From Candidatus Sulfopaludibacter sp. SbA3 (GTDB taxonomy: Bacteria; Acidobacteriota; Terriglobia; Bryobacterales; Bryobacteraceae), in contig CAMDED010000072.1 of NCBI GenBank assembly GCA_945893365.1, positions 1 through 37,002 on the forward strand: a stretch of DNA of 37,002 nucleotides, in the 5' to 3' direction. Position 1 is the stretch's first letter; every line of letters begins with the position of its first letter. A model generated the notes under the pieces. It was not told the origin of the DNA. It ran no database searches and saw only the letters and a list, made by a program, of their open reading frames with translations. Of this stretch, positions 15,893-23,549 are shown in pieces. Made by a program: the position numbers and the translations under genes.

Positions 15893-18061
15893 ATGCGCGA
15901 ATTACGTTATACCACTCCTCACGGCATCGCGGTAACACGCCGCCTGTCGAAGGTTGGCTACAAGCGAGGCTTGAAGCACGTGCTCCGCGAACTCGACGTC
16001 CACAGGGGAGTCTATCTCTCCTCGGGCTACGAGTTTCCGGGACGGTATTCACGCTGGGACATCGCCTCCGTCTGTCCGCCGCTCGAGGTGGTTTCCTACG
16101 ACCGCCGCGTGGAATTTCATCCACTGAATTTGCGCGGCGAGATGCTGTGCAGGATTCTCGAACCCGTACTCGCCGGGCATCCGCACTGGGAGACGTTTGA
16201 ACTGTCGGGCGGGATGCTCTCGGGCCGCTTGAAGCCGCTTCCGGCGCTGTTTTCGGAAGAGGAGCGCAGCAAACAGCCGTCGGTTTTCACGATTCTGCGC
16301 GCGCTGATTGAAGAGTTCCGCAACGACCGGGATTCGCGCCTTTCCTTCATTGGCGCGTTCGGGTACGACCTGCTGTTTCAGTTCGATCCCATCGTCAAGA
16401 AGCTGCCGCGCGGCGGCCACAAGGACTTGCACCTGTACCTTTGCGACGACATATATTTCATGGATCGCAAGAAGGAGCAGATCGAACGCTATCGATACGA
16501 CTTCGAATACGACGGCGTTTCGACGCTTGCGCTCGACCGCTCGGGCGCGGACATTCCCCCGCCGCCCCCGGTGAAACGCGGCCCCATCGTATCCGACCAC
16601 ACACCTGAGGAGTACATGGCAAAGGTGGAGGTGGTGCGGGAGGGGATGCGGAACGGCGATTATTACGAAGTCGTATTGAGGCGGAGTTTCCAGACCCCCT
16701 ACGGCGGCAGGGCTTCGGCGTTGTTCGAAAAGGTACAGCGCGGAAGCCCCAGCCCCTATGAGTTTCTGTTGCAGTTGGGCGACGAGCAGTTGGTAGGCGC
16801 GTCGCCTGAGATGTTCATTCGCGTCGAAGGGACGCGGGTCGAGACGTGTCCGATCGCGGGTACGGCGCGGCGCACGGGCGATCCGATGCGCGATTCCCAA
16901 GCGGTGAAGGAGCTTCTGGTTTCTCTCAAGGAAGAGTCCGAGTTGACGATGTGCACCGACGTCGACCGGAACGACAAGTCGCGAGTGTGCGTTCCAGGCT
17001 CGGTGAAAGTACTGGGGCGGCGGCTGATCGAGGCGTACGCGGGCTTGTTCCACACGGTCGATCATGTCGAAGGCCAGTTGATGGACGGATTCGACTCGAT
17101 AGACGCTTTTTTGAGCCATATGTGGGCGGTTACGCTGATCGGCGCGCCCAAGAAAGCGGCGGCGCAAGCCATTGAGGACCTCGAAAAGACGGCGCGCGGA
17201 TGGTACGGCGGCGCCATCGGAATGCTGTCGCTCAACGGTGATATTAACACCGGAATTCTGATCCGCACGACTTATTTGCGGGATGGGACGGCGGTCTATC
17301 CCGCGGGCGCAACCCTGCTCTACGATTCGGACCCCGCGGCCGAGGAGCGCGAGACGCATATCAAAGCGACGGGATTCTTCCGTGTGCTTGGCGACCCGGC
17401 GCCAGCCGCTCCGGCGGTGATCGCGAGCGACAAATCGAACGCGGGGCTGAAGCTGATGCTGGTCGACAACGACGACTGCTTCATCCACACGCTGGCGAAT
17501 TACGCGCGGCAAACGGGCGTCGAGGTCGTGACATATCGCGCCGGATTCCCGCCCGATCTGATCGCGCGCGTTGCGCCTGACCTGATCCTGATCTCGCCCG
17601 GTCCCGGCCGCCCCTCCGATTTCGGCGTGCCGGATCTGGTGAAGCGCGCGGTGCAACTGGGAGTTCCGGTTTTTGGCGTGTGCCTCGGCTTGCAGGGGAT
17701 CGTCGAAGCGTTCGGCGGTGAACTGGGCGTGCTCGATTATCCTGTACACGGGAAGCCGTCGTGGATCTCGCACAAAGGCGCAGGCGTGTTCGAGGGGCTG
17801 CCGGAGCGTTTCCAGGTTGGCCGGTATCACTCGCTCTACGCGCGCAAGGATCGTTTTCCGTCCTGCCTCGAAGCGACCGCGGAGGCGGACGCGGACTCAG
17901 GTGACGGGATCATTATGGGCGTTCGTCATCGCGAGTTGCCGGTGGAAGCGGTGCAGTTTCACCCTGAGTCGATTCTCAGTCTGGAAGAAGGAGTTGGATT
18001 GCGGCTGATTGAGAATGTAGTGCGGAGTTGCGCCGCCCGCAGGCTTGCCCTGCAGCGCTAG
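15893..18061 (+). CDS. trpE(G): fused anthranilate synthase, TrpE-TrpG (722 aa)
   Basis: This single-chain anthranilate synthase makes anthranilate from chorismate and glutamine, the first step of tryptophan synthesis. Residues 1 to about 505 form the chorismate-binding TrpE part, with DYYEVVLRRSFQTPY, ELTMCTDVDRNDKSRVC, LFHTVDHVEGQL, GAPKKAA and YGGAIGMLSLNGDINTG. Residues from about 518 to the end are the glutamine amidotransferase, with LISPGPG, nucleophile C597 (FGVCLGLQ) and H690 (QFHPES). The fusion and length match the alphaproteobacterial-type fused enzyme rather than the usual separate TrpE and TrpG. The start ATG 15893 has AAGGGCAG upstream. No other trp genes are nearby; the next gene starts 31 bases downstream. 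Confidence 0.95.
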   Translation: MRELRYTTPHGIAVTRRLSKVGYKRGLKHVLRELDVHRGVYLSSGYEFPGRYSRWDIASVCPPLEVVSYDRRVEFHPLNLRGEMLCRILEPVLAGHPHWETFELSGGMLSGRLKPLPALFSEEERSKQPSVFTILRALIEEFRNDRDSRLSFIGAFGYDLLFQFDPIVKKLPRGGHKDLHLYLCDDIYFMDRKKEQIERYRYDFEYDGVSTLALDRSGADIPPPPPVKRGPIVSDHTPEEYMAKVEVVREGMRNGDYYEVVLRRSFQTPYGGRASALFEKVQRGSPSPYEFLLQLGDEQLVGASPEMFIRVEGTRVETCPIAGTARRTGDPMRDSQAVKELLVSLKEESELTMCTDVDRNDKSRVCVPGSVKVLGRRLIEAYAGLFHTVDHVEGQLMDGFDSIDAFLSHMWAVTLIGAPKKAAAQAIEDLEKTARGWYGGAIGMLSLNGDINTGILIRTTYLRDGTAVYPAGATLLYDSDPAAEERETHIKATGFFRVLGDPAPAAPAVIASDKSNAGLKLMLVDNDDCFIHTLANYARQTGVEVVTYRAGFPPDLIARVAPDLILISPGPGRPSDFGVPDLVKRAVQLGVPVFGVCLGLQGIVEAFGGELGVLDYPVHGKPSWISHKGAGVFEGLPERFQVGRYHSLYARKDRFPSCLEATAEADADSGDGIIMGVRHRELPVEAVQFHPESILSLEEGVGLRLIENVVRSCAARRLALQR

Positions 18062-18092
18062 CGCGTCTTAATGATGCCGCGATAGGAGCTTT

Positions 18093-19178
18093 ATGAAAGC
18101 GTGGCGATTTTACGGTTTCGGCGACATGCGGATGGACGACATACCCGTGCCGCCCTTACGCAAGGGGCACGTCCTGGCGCAGATTCTCTGTGTGCAGCCA
18201 AGCGTGACCGAGGCGCAGCTCGCCTTCGGGATTCCCACGCTCGCCTTCGAACGCATCAAGAAGCGCCTTGAAACGGAAGCGCCCGTGCAACTGTTCGGGC
18301 ACGAGTTCTGCGCGAAGATTCTTGAAACCGGCGAAGGCGCGACGCGATTTTCGGCGGGCGACCGCGTCGCGGCTCGGGCGAAGCTGCCGTGCGGCGACTG
18401 CCCTCTATGCGCAAGTGGACGCGACTATCTATGCCGGAAAGGTCCGATTATCGGATTTCAGCTTCCCGGCTGTTTCAGCGAGTTCGCCGTGCTGCCGGAG
18501 ATTGCACTCGTCAAGGTCGACGACAGGCTTTCGGATTCCGAAGCGGCGTGCCTGCAATCGCTGAGCGACAGCGTGGCGGCGGTTGAGACGGCCGATATCC
18601 GCATCGGGAATTCAGTCGCCATCTTCGGGCAGGGAAGCATGGGGCTCGAGTGCATGCAGATCGTGCGCACGAGCGGCGCGGGGCTGATCGTTACGGTAGA
18701 TGTGCGCGAGGAGGCGTGCCGTCTTTCACGCGAGTTGGGCGCGGATTACGCGATCGACGCGAGTAAGGAAGACCCCGTTGCGGCGATTCGAGCGCTGACC
18801 GATGGAAATGGAGTGGACGTCGTATTCGAGTGCGCGGGCGGCAGTGCGAAACAGGGACTCGCGGGCACGAAGACCGTCATGCAGGCGGCCGACGCCGTTC
18901 GCTCGGGCGGAAAGATCATCGGCGTGTCGTGGTTCGGCCAGCCGCTTGAAATCGATATCGACCTCTTGCGGGAGCGCAGCCTGCGCTACTTGTTTCCGGA
19001 CATCAGCACGCTCGAACACCTTGAGCATACCGTGCGCCTGGCGTCCACCGGACGCGTGAGGCTGAAGCCCGCGATCACGCATATTCTACAGGGCATCGAA
19101 TCGGTTCCGCAGGCCTTCGAGATCACGGCGAACAAGGGGCGGTACAAGGCCATCAATCCGGCGCAGGTGATGATGTGA
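18093..19178 (+). CDS. zinc-dependent medium-chain alcohol dehydrogenase (361 aa)
   Basis: This is a medium-chain dehydrogenase/reductase with NAD(P) Rossmann domain. Catalytic zinc ligands fit C33, H70-E71 (FGHEF) and C153. The structural zinc lobe is complete with C100, C103, C106 and C114 (LPCGDCPLCASGRDYLC). The nucleotide-binding turn reads IFGQGSMGL (about 177-185). AGGAGC lies before the ATG. The next gene overlaps its stop by four bases. Sugar-alcohol or threonine-type dehydrogenases are the nearest functional classes; the residue after C33 is Val rather than the common Gly, so it is not a textbook sorbitol or threonine dehydrogenase. Pairing with an RraA-like aldolase or decarboxylase suggests catabolism of a hydroxy acid or sugar derivative. 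Confidence 0.91.
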   Translation: MKAWRFYGFGDMRMDDIPVPPLRKGHVLAQILCVQPSVTEAQLAFGIPTLAFERIKKRLETEAPVQLFGHEFCAKILETGEGATRFSAGDRVAARAKLPCGDCPLCASGRDYLCRKGPIIGFQLPGCFSEFAVLPEIALVKVDDRLSDSEAACLQSLSDSVAAVETADIRIGNSVAIFGQGSMGLECMQIVRTSGAGLIVTVDVREEACRLSRELGADYAIDASKEDPVAAIRALTDGNGVDVVFECAGGSAKQGLAGTKTVMQAADAVRSGGKIIGVSWFGQPLEIDIDLLRERSLRYLFPDISTLEHLEHTVRLASTGRVRLKPAITHILQGIESVPQAFEITANKGRYKAINPAQVMM

Positions 19179-19819
19179 ATCTGAACAGCTTCGGGACGGC
19201 GGCGATTTCCGATGCGCTCGGCAAGACGGGCGCGATGGACCACGAGATCAAATGCCGCTCGGCGAACCCGCGGATGGCGGGGAAGGCGTTCACCGTGCGA
19301 ATCCACACGGCCGATATCCTGATGGTGGGCAAGGCTGTTTCAGAATGCCCCGCGGGGAAGGTGCTCGTGATCGATGGACGCGGAGCGCCCAATACGGCGT
19401 TGTGGGGCGATCTGATCACTCTGGCGGCGCGCCTGAAGAAGATCGCGGGCGTCGTGATCGACGGCGCGATTCGCGACCTGAGGCGTATCCAAAAAGACGC
19501 TCTTCCGGTATTCGCGCGGTCCGTGGTGCCGAACGCGGGCGGCGCGGAGTACGTGGGGGAATTGAACGTCCCGGTATCCTGCGGAGGCATTCCGGTGAAT
19601 CCGGACGACTGGGTAGTGGGAGATGAGGACGGCATTGTTGTGATTCCCGCCGCACGTCTGGAAGAGGTGGCGGCCACGGCGAAGCTCATCGTCGCGGCCG
19701 AGCGGAAGATCGAACGCGCCCTTCGCGCCGGAGCGGATCTGGGTGAATTGCTGCGCTACGGCGACAAGATCGAACGGAAGAAGAATGAGGTGTTTCTCCC
19801 CCAGTTGAGCGTCCGGTAG
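19175..19819 (+). CDS. RraA-family protein (HMG/CHA aldolase or oxaloacetate decarboxylase-like, 214 aa)
   Basis: The RraA fold is seen in GKVLVIDGRG (61-70), the WGDLITLAA segment (77-85), and the metal and substrate motif GVVIDGAIRDL with R100 and D101. These residues are those used by class II 4-hydroxy-4-methyl-2-oxoglutarate aldolases and by RraA-like oxaloacetate decarboxylases. The C-terminal EDGIVVIPAARLEEV segment is also typical. The GTG start at 19175 overlaps the dehydrogenase stop (GTGA), so the two are translationally coupled. True RraA acts on RNase E, but the dehydrogenase context and conserved metal site favour a metabolic lyase. The substrate is unknown. Confidence 0.87.
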   Translation: MNLNSFGTAAISDALGKTGAMDHEIKCRSANPRMAGKAFTVRIHTADILMVGKAVSECPAGKVLVIDGRGAPNTALWGDLITLAARLKKIAGVVIDGAIRDLRRIQKDALPVFARSVVPNAGGAEYVGELNVPVSCGGIPVNPDDWVVGDEDGIVVIPAARLEEVAATAKLIVAAERKIERALRAGADLGELLRYGDKIERKKNEVFLPQLSVR

Positions 19820-19849
19820 CGCGCCGCGCTCGACCGCCGGCGTGCCAAT

Positions 19850-20422
19850 TCAACGCTCCGGTTTTCCCGCTCCCGCCGCGCTCTTCCAGAACGCAAACGA
19901 TTCCTCGGAAATCGCACGGCTCTTCGCCTGCGTCTCGCCTGCGTACACCTCCTGAAGCGCTCGAAAAAACGCCTTGGAATGCCTGCTCAGACCAAGCGTC
20001 CGGAGGCAGGCCAAGATGCGGGTAATGCGAAGATGATTGTGATTTCCGGGAGTCATCCAGTTGGCGGCTCGTGCCTCGAACTGTTCCGAACGCCGCACAT
20101 CTGGCTCATCGCACGAGCCATCGAGCCTAAAGCCGTAGAAGCGGAGCATCGTTTCGAGCGATCGGACAAGGGCATCCCGCAAGTCTTGCCTTGAGCGGAA
20201 TGCCTCGATGACCTCAGAGTCCAGCACCGGAGCGCTGGGATTCACCGGGCTGTGCGTGAGAAGTGGAAACAGCCATTGAATATAGTCGTGCGTGCGCTCG
20301 AGTGCGTCGAAGCCCCACGACTGGATGTCGGCAAGCCGCCGTCCCCGGTTGTCGGAAATTACACCCGAGTAGAAGCCGATCAACCTGTTTTCATCGGCGT
20401 GAAATTGGGTACCGTCGGTCAT
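19850..20422 (-). CDS. opioid growth factor receptor (OGFr)-domain protein (190 aa)
   Basis: The first 145 residues match the OGFr conserved region first described in animal opioid growth factor receptors and found in scattered bacteria and fungi. Diagnostic pieces are IGFYSG (15-20), ERTHDYIQWLFPL (42-54), NPSAPVL, RFYGFRL, and the NHNHLRITRILACLRTLGL block (127-145). The protein has no signal peptide or membrane segment. Its function in bacteria is unknown; the animal name says nothing about its role here. The ATG overlaps the stop of the enolase-superfamily gene by one base (TAATG), implying coupled translation. The assignment rests on the very characteristic DYIQWLFP motif. Confidence 0.85.
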   Translation of the reverse strand: MTDGTQFHADENRLIGFYSGVISDNRGRRLADIQSWGFDALERTHDYIQWLFPLLTHSPVNPSAPVLDSEVIEAFRSRQDLRDALVRSLETMLRFYGFRLDGSCDEPDVRRSEQFEARAANWMTPGNHNHLRITRILACLRTLGLSRHSKAFFRALQEVYAGETQAKSRAISEESFAFWKSAAGAGKPER

Positions 20423-21639
20423 TACAACAACGCGCGCCGCGTCATTTTCTTAAACGGGAAGCGCTTCTTGAAGCTGGCGAAATCCACGGAAATGCCGAGC
20501 CCCGGACCTTCCGGCAATCCAATGAACCCGCTTTTTTGCACCGGATATTTTCCGCCGGTCAGTTCGAGATAGACGGCATCGTCCTCCGCCTCCCACTCCT
20601 GAATCAGGAAGTTGCGGCAGACGGACATGGCGGCGAGGGACGCCACGTGGCCAATGGGCCCGCTGCACTGATGGGGCGCGATCTCGACGCCATAAGTCTC
20701 GGCGAAGTTCGCGATCTTGCGCAACTCCGTAATGCCGCCGGCGTGCAGGACGTCGGGCTGGACGATCGACGCTCCTCTCGCCTCAAGCAACTGCCTGAAC
20801 TCGAATCGGGAAAGCAAACCTTCTCCGGTCGCGATGGGCACCGGACTCTTCGCTGCCACTTCGCCCAGGCCAGCCGGGTTCTCCCGCAACACGGGCTCTT
20901 CCAGAAACAGGGGACGGAGCGGCGCAAGCGCCTTTGCGAACTCGAGGGCGGAACGGGGAGAGAAGGTCTCGGCGGCTTCCAGGCCGATATCCAGGGAGTA
21001 CCCAACCGCCTTGCGGACGGCTTCGACTTCGGCGACGCTTTGCGCGATCCGCTCGCTTTCGGAACCCTTGAGAGGAAGCGTCCATTTGACGGCGGTCCAC
21101 CCCTTCTCGCGCGTGCGCACGGCCAAATCCGCGAATTCGGAGGGCGAGCGGTTTTTGAGACTCGCGCTCCAGTGGGTGAAGTAGGCTCGCAAGGGGTTGT
21201 GGATCGGACCACCCAGCAGCCGCCAGACAGGCACGCCGAGGCGCTTCCCCTCGATATCCCAAAGCGCCATATCCACGGCGGAGAGGGCGGTGTTCGCGAC
21301 GGGCCCGTTTCGCCACCGCGAGAGCCGGTAGTAGGAACGGTTCCAATGATCTTCCGGGCCGGCCGGGTCGACGCCGATAAAACTCTCTTCGAGCCAGCGC
21401 AGCCCCTGCTCCACCATCTCGGCGCGCGTCTCGAGGGTCGCTTCACCCAGACCGGTGATGCCGCCGTCGGTATGCACTTCGAGGAAAACCAGATCGCGCC
21501 AGCGAAGCGTCACCTTGTGGATCTCGAAGCCGGTGATCTTGAGCTTTCCCGCGGGTGGCGCGGCGCGGCCTTGCGCTCGCGCGCGGGAATTCCGAAGCAG
21601 CGGCAGAGCGGAAGAAGCGAACAGGGTGCGGCGGGTCAT
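20422..21639 (-). CDS. mandelate racemase/muconate lactonizing enzyme family protein, exported (405 aa)
   Basis: This is an enolase-superfamily enzyme. The N-terminal capping domain includes the segment LEVHTDGGITGLGEA. In the barrel the metal ligands are D217 (YSLDIGLEA), E247 (FLEEP) and E273 (TGEGL). The general base H323 (APHQCSGPIG) pairs with D296 (VQPDVLHAGG). On the opposite face the usual KxK motif reads K185-W-T187, so the second lysine is missing. This pattern fits acid-sugar dehydratases better than racemases. An Arg-Arg N-terminus (MTRRTLFASSALPLL) suggests a Tat signal. The ribosome site is weak (GTAAG). It is the first gene of a pair with the OGFr-domain protein. Confidence 0.88.
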   Translation of the reverse strand: MTRRTLFASSALPLLRNSRARAQGRAAPPAGKLKITGFEIHKVTLRWRDLVFLEVHTDGGITGLGEATLETRAEMVEQGLRWLEESFIGVDPAGPEDHWNRSYYRLSRWRNGPVANTALSAVDMALWDIEGKRLGVPVWRLLGGPIHNPLRAYFTHWSASLKNRSPSEFADLAVRTREKGWTAVKWTLPLKGSESERIAQSVAEVEAVRKAVGYSLDIGLEAAETFSPRSALEFAKALAPLRPLFLEEPVLRENPAGLGEVAAKSPVPIATGEGLLSRFEFRQLLEARGASIVQPDVLHAGGITELRKIANFAETYGVEIAPHQCSGPIGHVASLAAMSVCRNFLIQEWEAEDDAVYLELTGGKYPVQKSGFIGLPEGPGLGISVDFASFKKRFPFKKMTRRALL

Positions 21640-21786
21640 CTTACGCGTATCGTAATACAGATTCAGTCCGAGACGCCCGTAGCGCCGAATGTTAAACGGT
21701 CATTCCCCCGTCCGTGACTCGGCTGTTTCGTGCTCGCCGTGGGGCGAAGGTGCGGAGTGCGCCTAAGAGGCGGGTATCATAGAGTA

Positions 21787-23433
21787 ATGCATCGACGCGA
21801 TTTTATTTTCGGAGCCGCCGCGTCTTCCGTTGCCCGCGCTGAAACGACGCGTCCGAGCGAGATCCTCTACAACGGCAGGATTTACGCAGCTCCCGAAGGC
21901 GCCCGATTCCGTGTCATCCAAGCCCTTGCTGTTGTTGACGGAAAAATTGCCGCCGCGGGCGGCAACGCCGAAATACGGGCGCTCGCGGGACCGGGCACAA
22001 AGAAGACCGATCTTGGGGGCCGGACCGTATTGCCTGGTTTCATCGATGCACACACGCACGTCGCGGGAGTCGGCGTCGACCATTTACGATCGGTCCACTG
22101 CGATCTCGGCTCGATCGCCGCCATTCAGAAAGCCATCCGCGAGCGCGCTTCCCGCACGCCCGCGGGCGAGTGGATTCGCGGTTTCAAATACGACGACACC
22201 AAGACCGCCGAAGGCCGCAAGCTCACGCGGCAGGATTTGGACGCCGCCGCGCCCAATCATCCGGTCGTCGTCGTCCATCGCGGCGGGCATACTTGTTTCG
22301 CTAATTCACTTGCCCTTCAAAAAATCGATTTCAACGATCGGACTCCGGATCCGGCGGGAGGCCAGCTCGGCCGGGATGCGGAAGGCCACCTCTCGGGCGA
22401 GCTCCGCGAGACAGCGATGGATCGCGCCCGCGGACAAAACTCTCCGCCAACGCGCGCCGAACGCGCCGAAGCCGTCAAGCTCCTTACGAAGGCCTTTGCG
22501 AAGTCCGGAATCACATCCGCCCACAGTGCGAATGGCGCCCCGGAAGACCTGCTCTCGTATCAGGACGCGTTCGAGGCCGGTGAACTCTCCTGCCGCCTCT
22601 ATGCGTTCATCACCTATCGCTACATCGATCGGATGATCTCCGCCGGCATTCGCACCGGCTTCGGAAACGACTGGGTCCGCGTGGGAGCCATGAAACTGAC
22701 CTGCGACGGCTCCATTTCGGAGCGCACCGCGCGATTGAGCAGGCCCTATATCGGACGGCCTGACGATTACGGCATCATCGTGATGCCGGAGGCGGAGCTC
22801 TATGAGCAGGCCCGAAAGGCGCACCTCGCCGGTTGGCAGGTGGGCATCCACGCCAACGGGGATGTCGGCATCGACATCGCGCTGAAGGTCTATGAGCGAC
22901 TCGGGCGCGAGCACCCCAGACCCAATGCGCGGTTCCGCCTGGAGCACTGCACCGTTATTAACGACGATCTCCTGAAGCGGATCAAAACGCTCGACGCGAT
23001 TCCCACCCCCTTTTGGACGTACGTCTACTATCACGGCGAAAAGATGAAGAACTACGGCGCGGAGCGTTTGGACCGGATGTTCGCCATGCGCAGTTTTCTC
23101 GACTACGGCATACGTGTGGCTCCCGGTTCCGATTATGTTCCGGGGCCGTTTGAACCGATGATGGCGCTCGAATCCTGCGTCACGCGCACCGACTCTAAAG
23201 GAAACGTCTGGGGTGCGAAGCAGAGGATCACAGTTGCGGAGGCGATTCGGGCGAGCACGCGCAACGGCGCTTACGCATCCTTTGAAGAGAACGCGAAGGG
23301 TACGCTCGAACCCGGAAAACTCGCCGACCTCGTCGTGCTCGGCCGCGATCCGTTTGTCGAGGAGCCATCCACATTGCGGACGATTCCAGTGGAGAGGACG
23401 ATGGTGGGCGGGCGCTGGGTCTTCGAATCGTGA
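21787..23433 (+). CDS. exported amidohydrolase family 3 (YtcJ-like) protein (548 aa)
   Basis: This is a metal-dependent amidohydrolase of the YtcJ/amidohydrolase-3 group. The first metal motif is DAHTHVAG (H89 and H91). Later landmarks are HRGGHTCFAN, LTCDGSISERTA, the second barrel His motif VGIHANGD, RLEHC, and APGSDYVPGP. The C-terminal beta-sandwich holds KGTLEPGKLADLVVLGRDPF. The N-terminus MHRRDFIFGAAASSVARA looks like a Tat signal, which supports ATG 21787 over a GTG/CTG start further up. Members cleave amide bonds of varied small molecules, so the substrate is open. The gene is divergent from the enolase-superfamily pair, with 147 bases between. Confidence 0.9.
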   Translation: MHRRDFIFGAAASSVARAETTRPSEILYNGRIYAAPEGARFRVIQALAVVDGKIAAAGGNAEIRALAGPGTKKTDLGGRTVLPGFIDAHTHVAGVGVDHLRSVHCDLGSIAAIQKAIRERASRTPAGEWIRGFKYDDTKTAEGRKLTRQDLDAAAPNHPVVVVHRGGHTCFANSLALQKIDFNDRTPDPAGGQLGRDAEGHLSGELRETAMDRARGQNSPPTRAERAEAVKLLTKAFAKSGITSAHSANGAPEDLLSYQDAFEAGELSCRLYAFITYRYIDRMISAGIRTGFGNDWVRVGAMKLTCDGSISERTARLSRPYIGRPDDYGIIVMPEAELYEQARKAHLAGWQVGIHANGDVGIDIALKVYERLGREHPRPNARFRLEHCTVINDDLLKRIKTLDAIPTPFWTYVYYHGEKMKNYGAERLDRMFAMRSFLDYGIRVAPGSDYVPGPFEPMMALESCVTRTDSKGNVWGAKQRITVAEAIRASTRNGAYASFEENAKGTLEPGKLADLVVLGRDPFVEEPSTLRTIPVERTMVGGRWVFES

Positions 23434-23463
23434 TCTGGACAGGAGTGGCTCGGGCGGAGGAGA

Positions 23464-23478
23464 GGCGCCGGTGGCGCC
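23464..23478. terminator. GC-rich hairpin between convergent genes
   Basis: GGCGCC-GGT-GGCGCC can fold into a six-base-pair stem with a three-base loop, placed between the convergent amidohydrolase and histidine kinase genes. There is no T-tract on either side, so it is not a standard intrinsic terminator; it may still slow or stabilise transcripts. Confidence 0.25.
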
Positions 23479-23549
23479 GCGGTCCTTGAGGGGGGCCTTC
23501 CTTCTTCCGGCCCTGCCGGCATAGAACCCCGCGCCGCATTAGGTTCCGG

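Noticed and set aside
16049-17830. 593-codon minus-strand frame inside the anthranilate synthase gene
   Set aside because: It is a mirror of a strongly conserved coding sequence; no homology or ribosome site was seen.
20263-21717. 484-codon plus-strand frame over the enolase-superfamily and OGFr genes
   Set aside because: It is a shadow frame, with Gly/Arg/Gln-rich composition and no motif, while the minus-strand proteins have full catalytic signatures.
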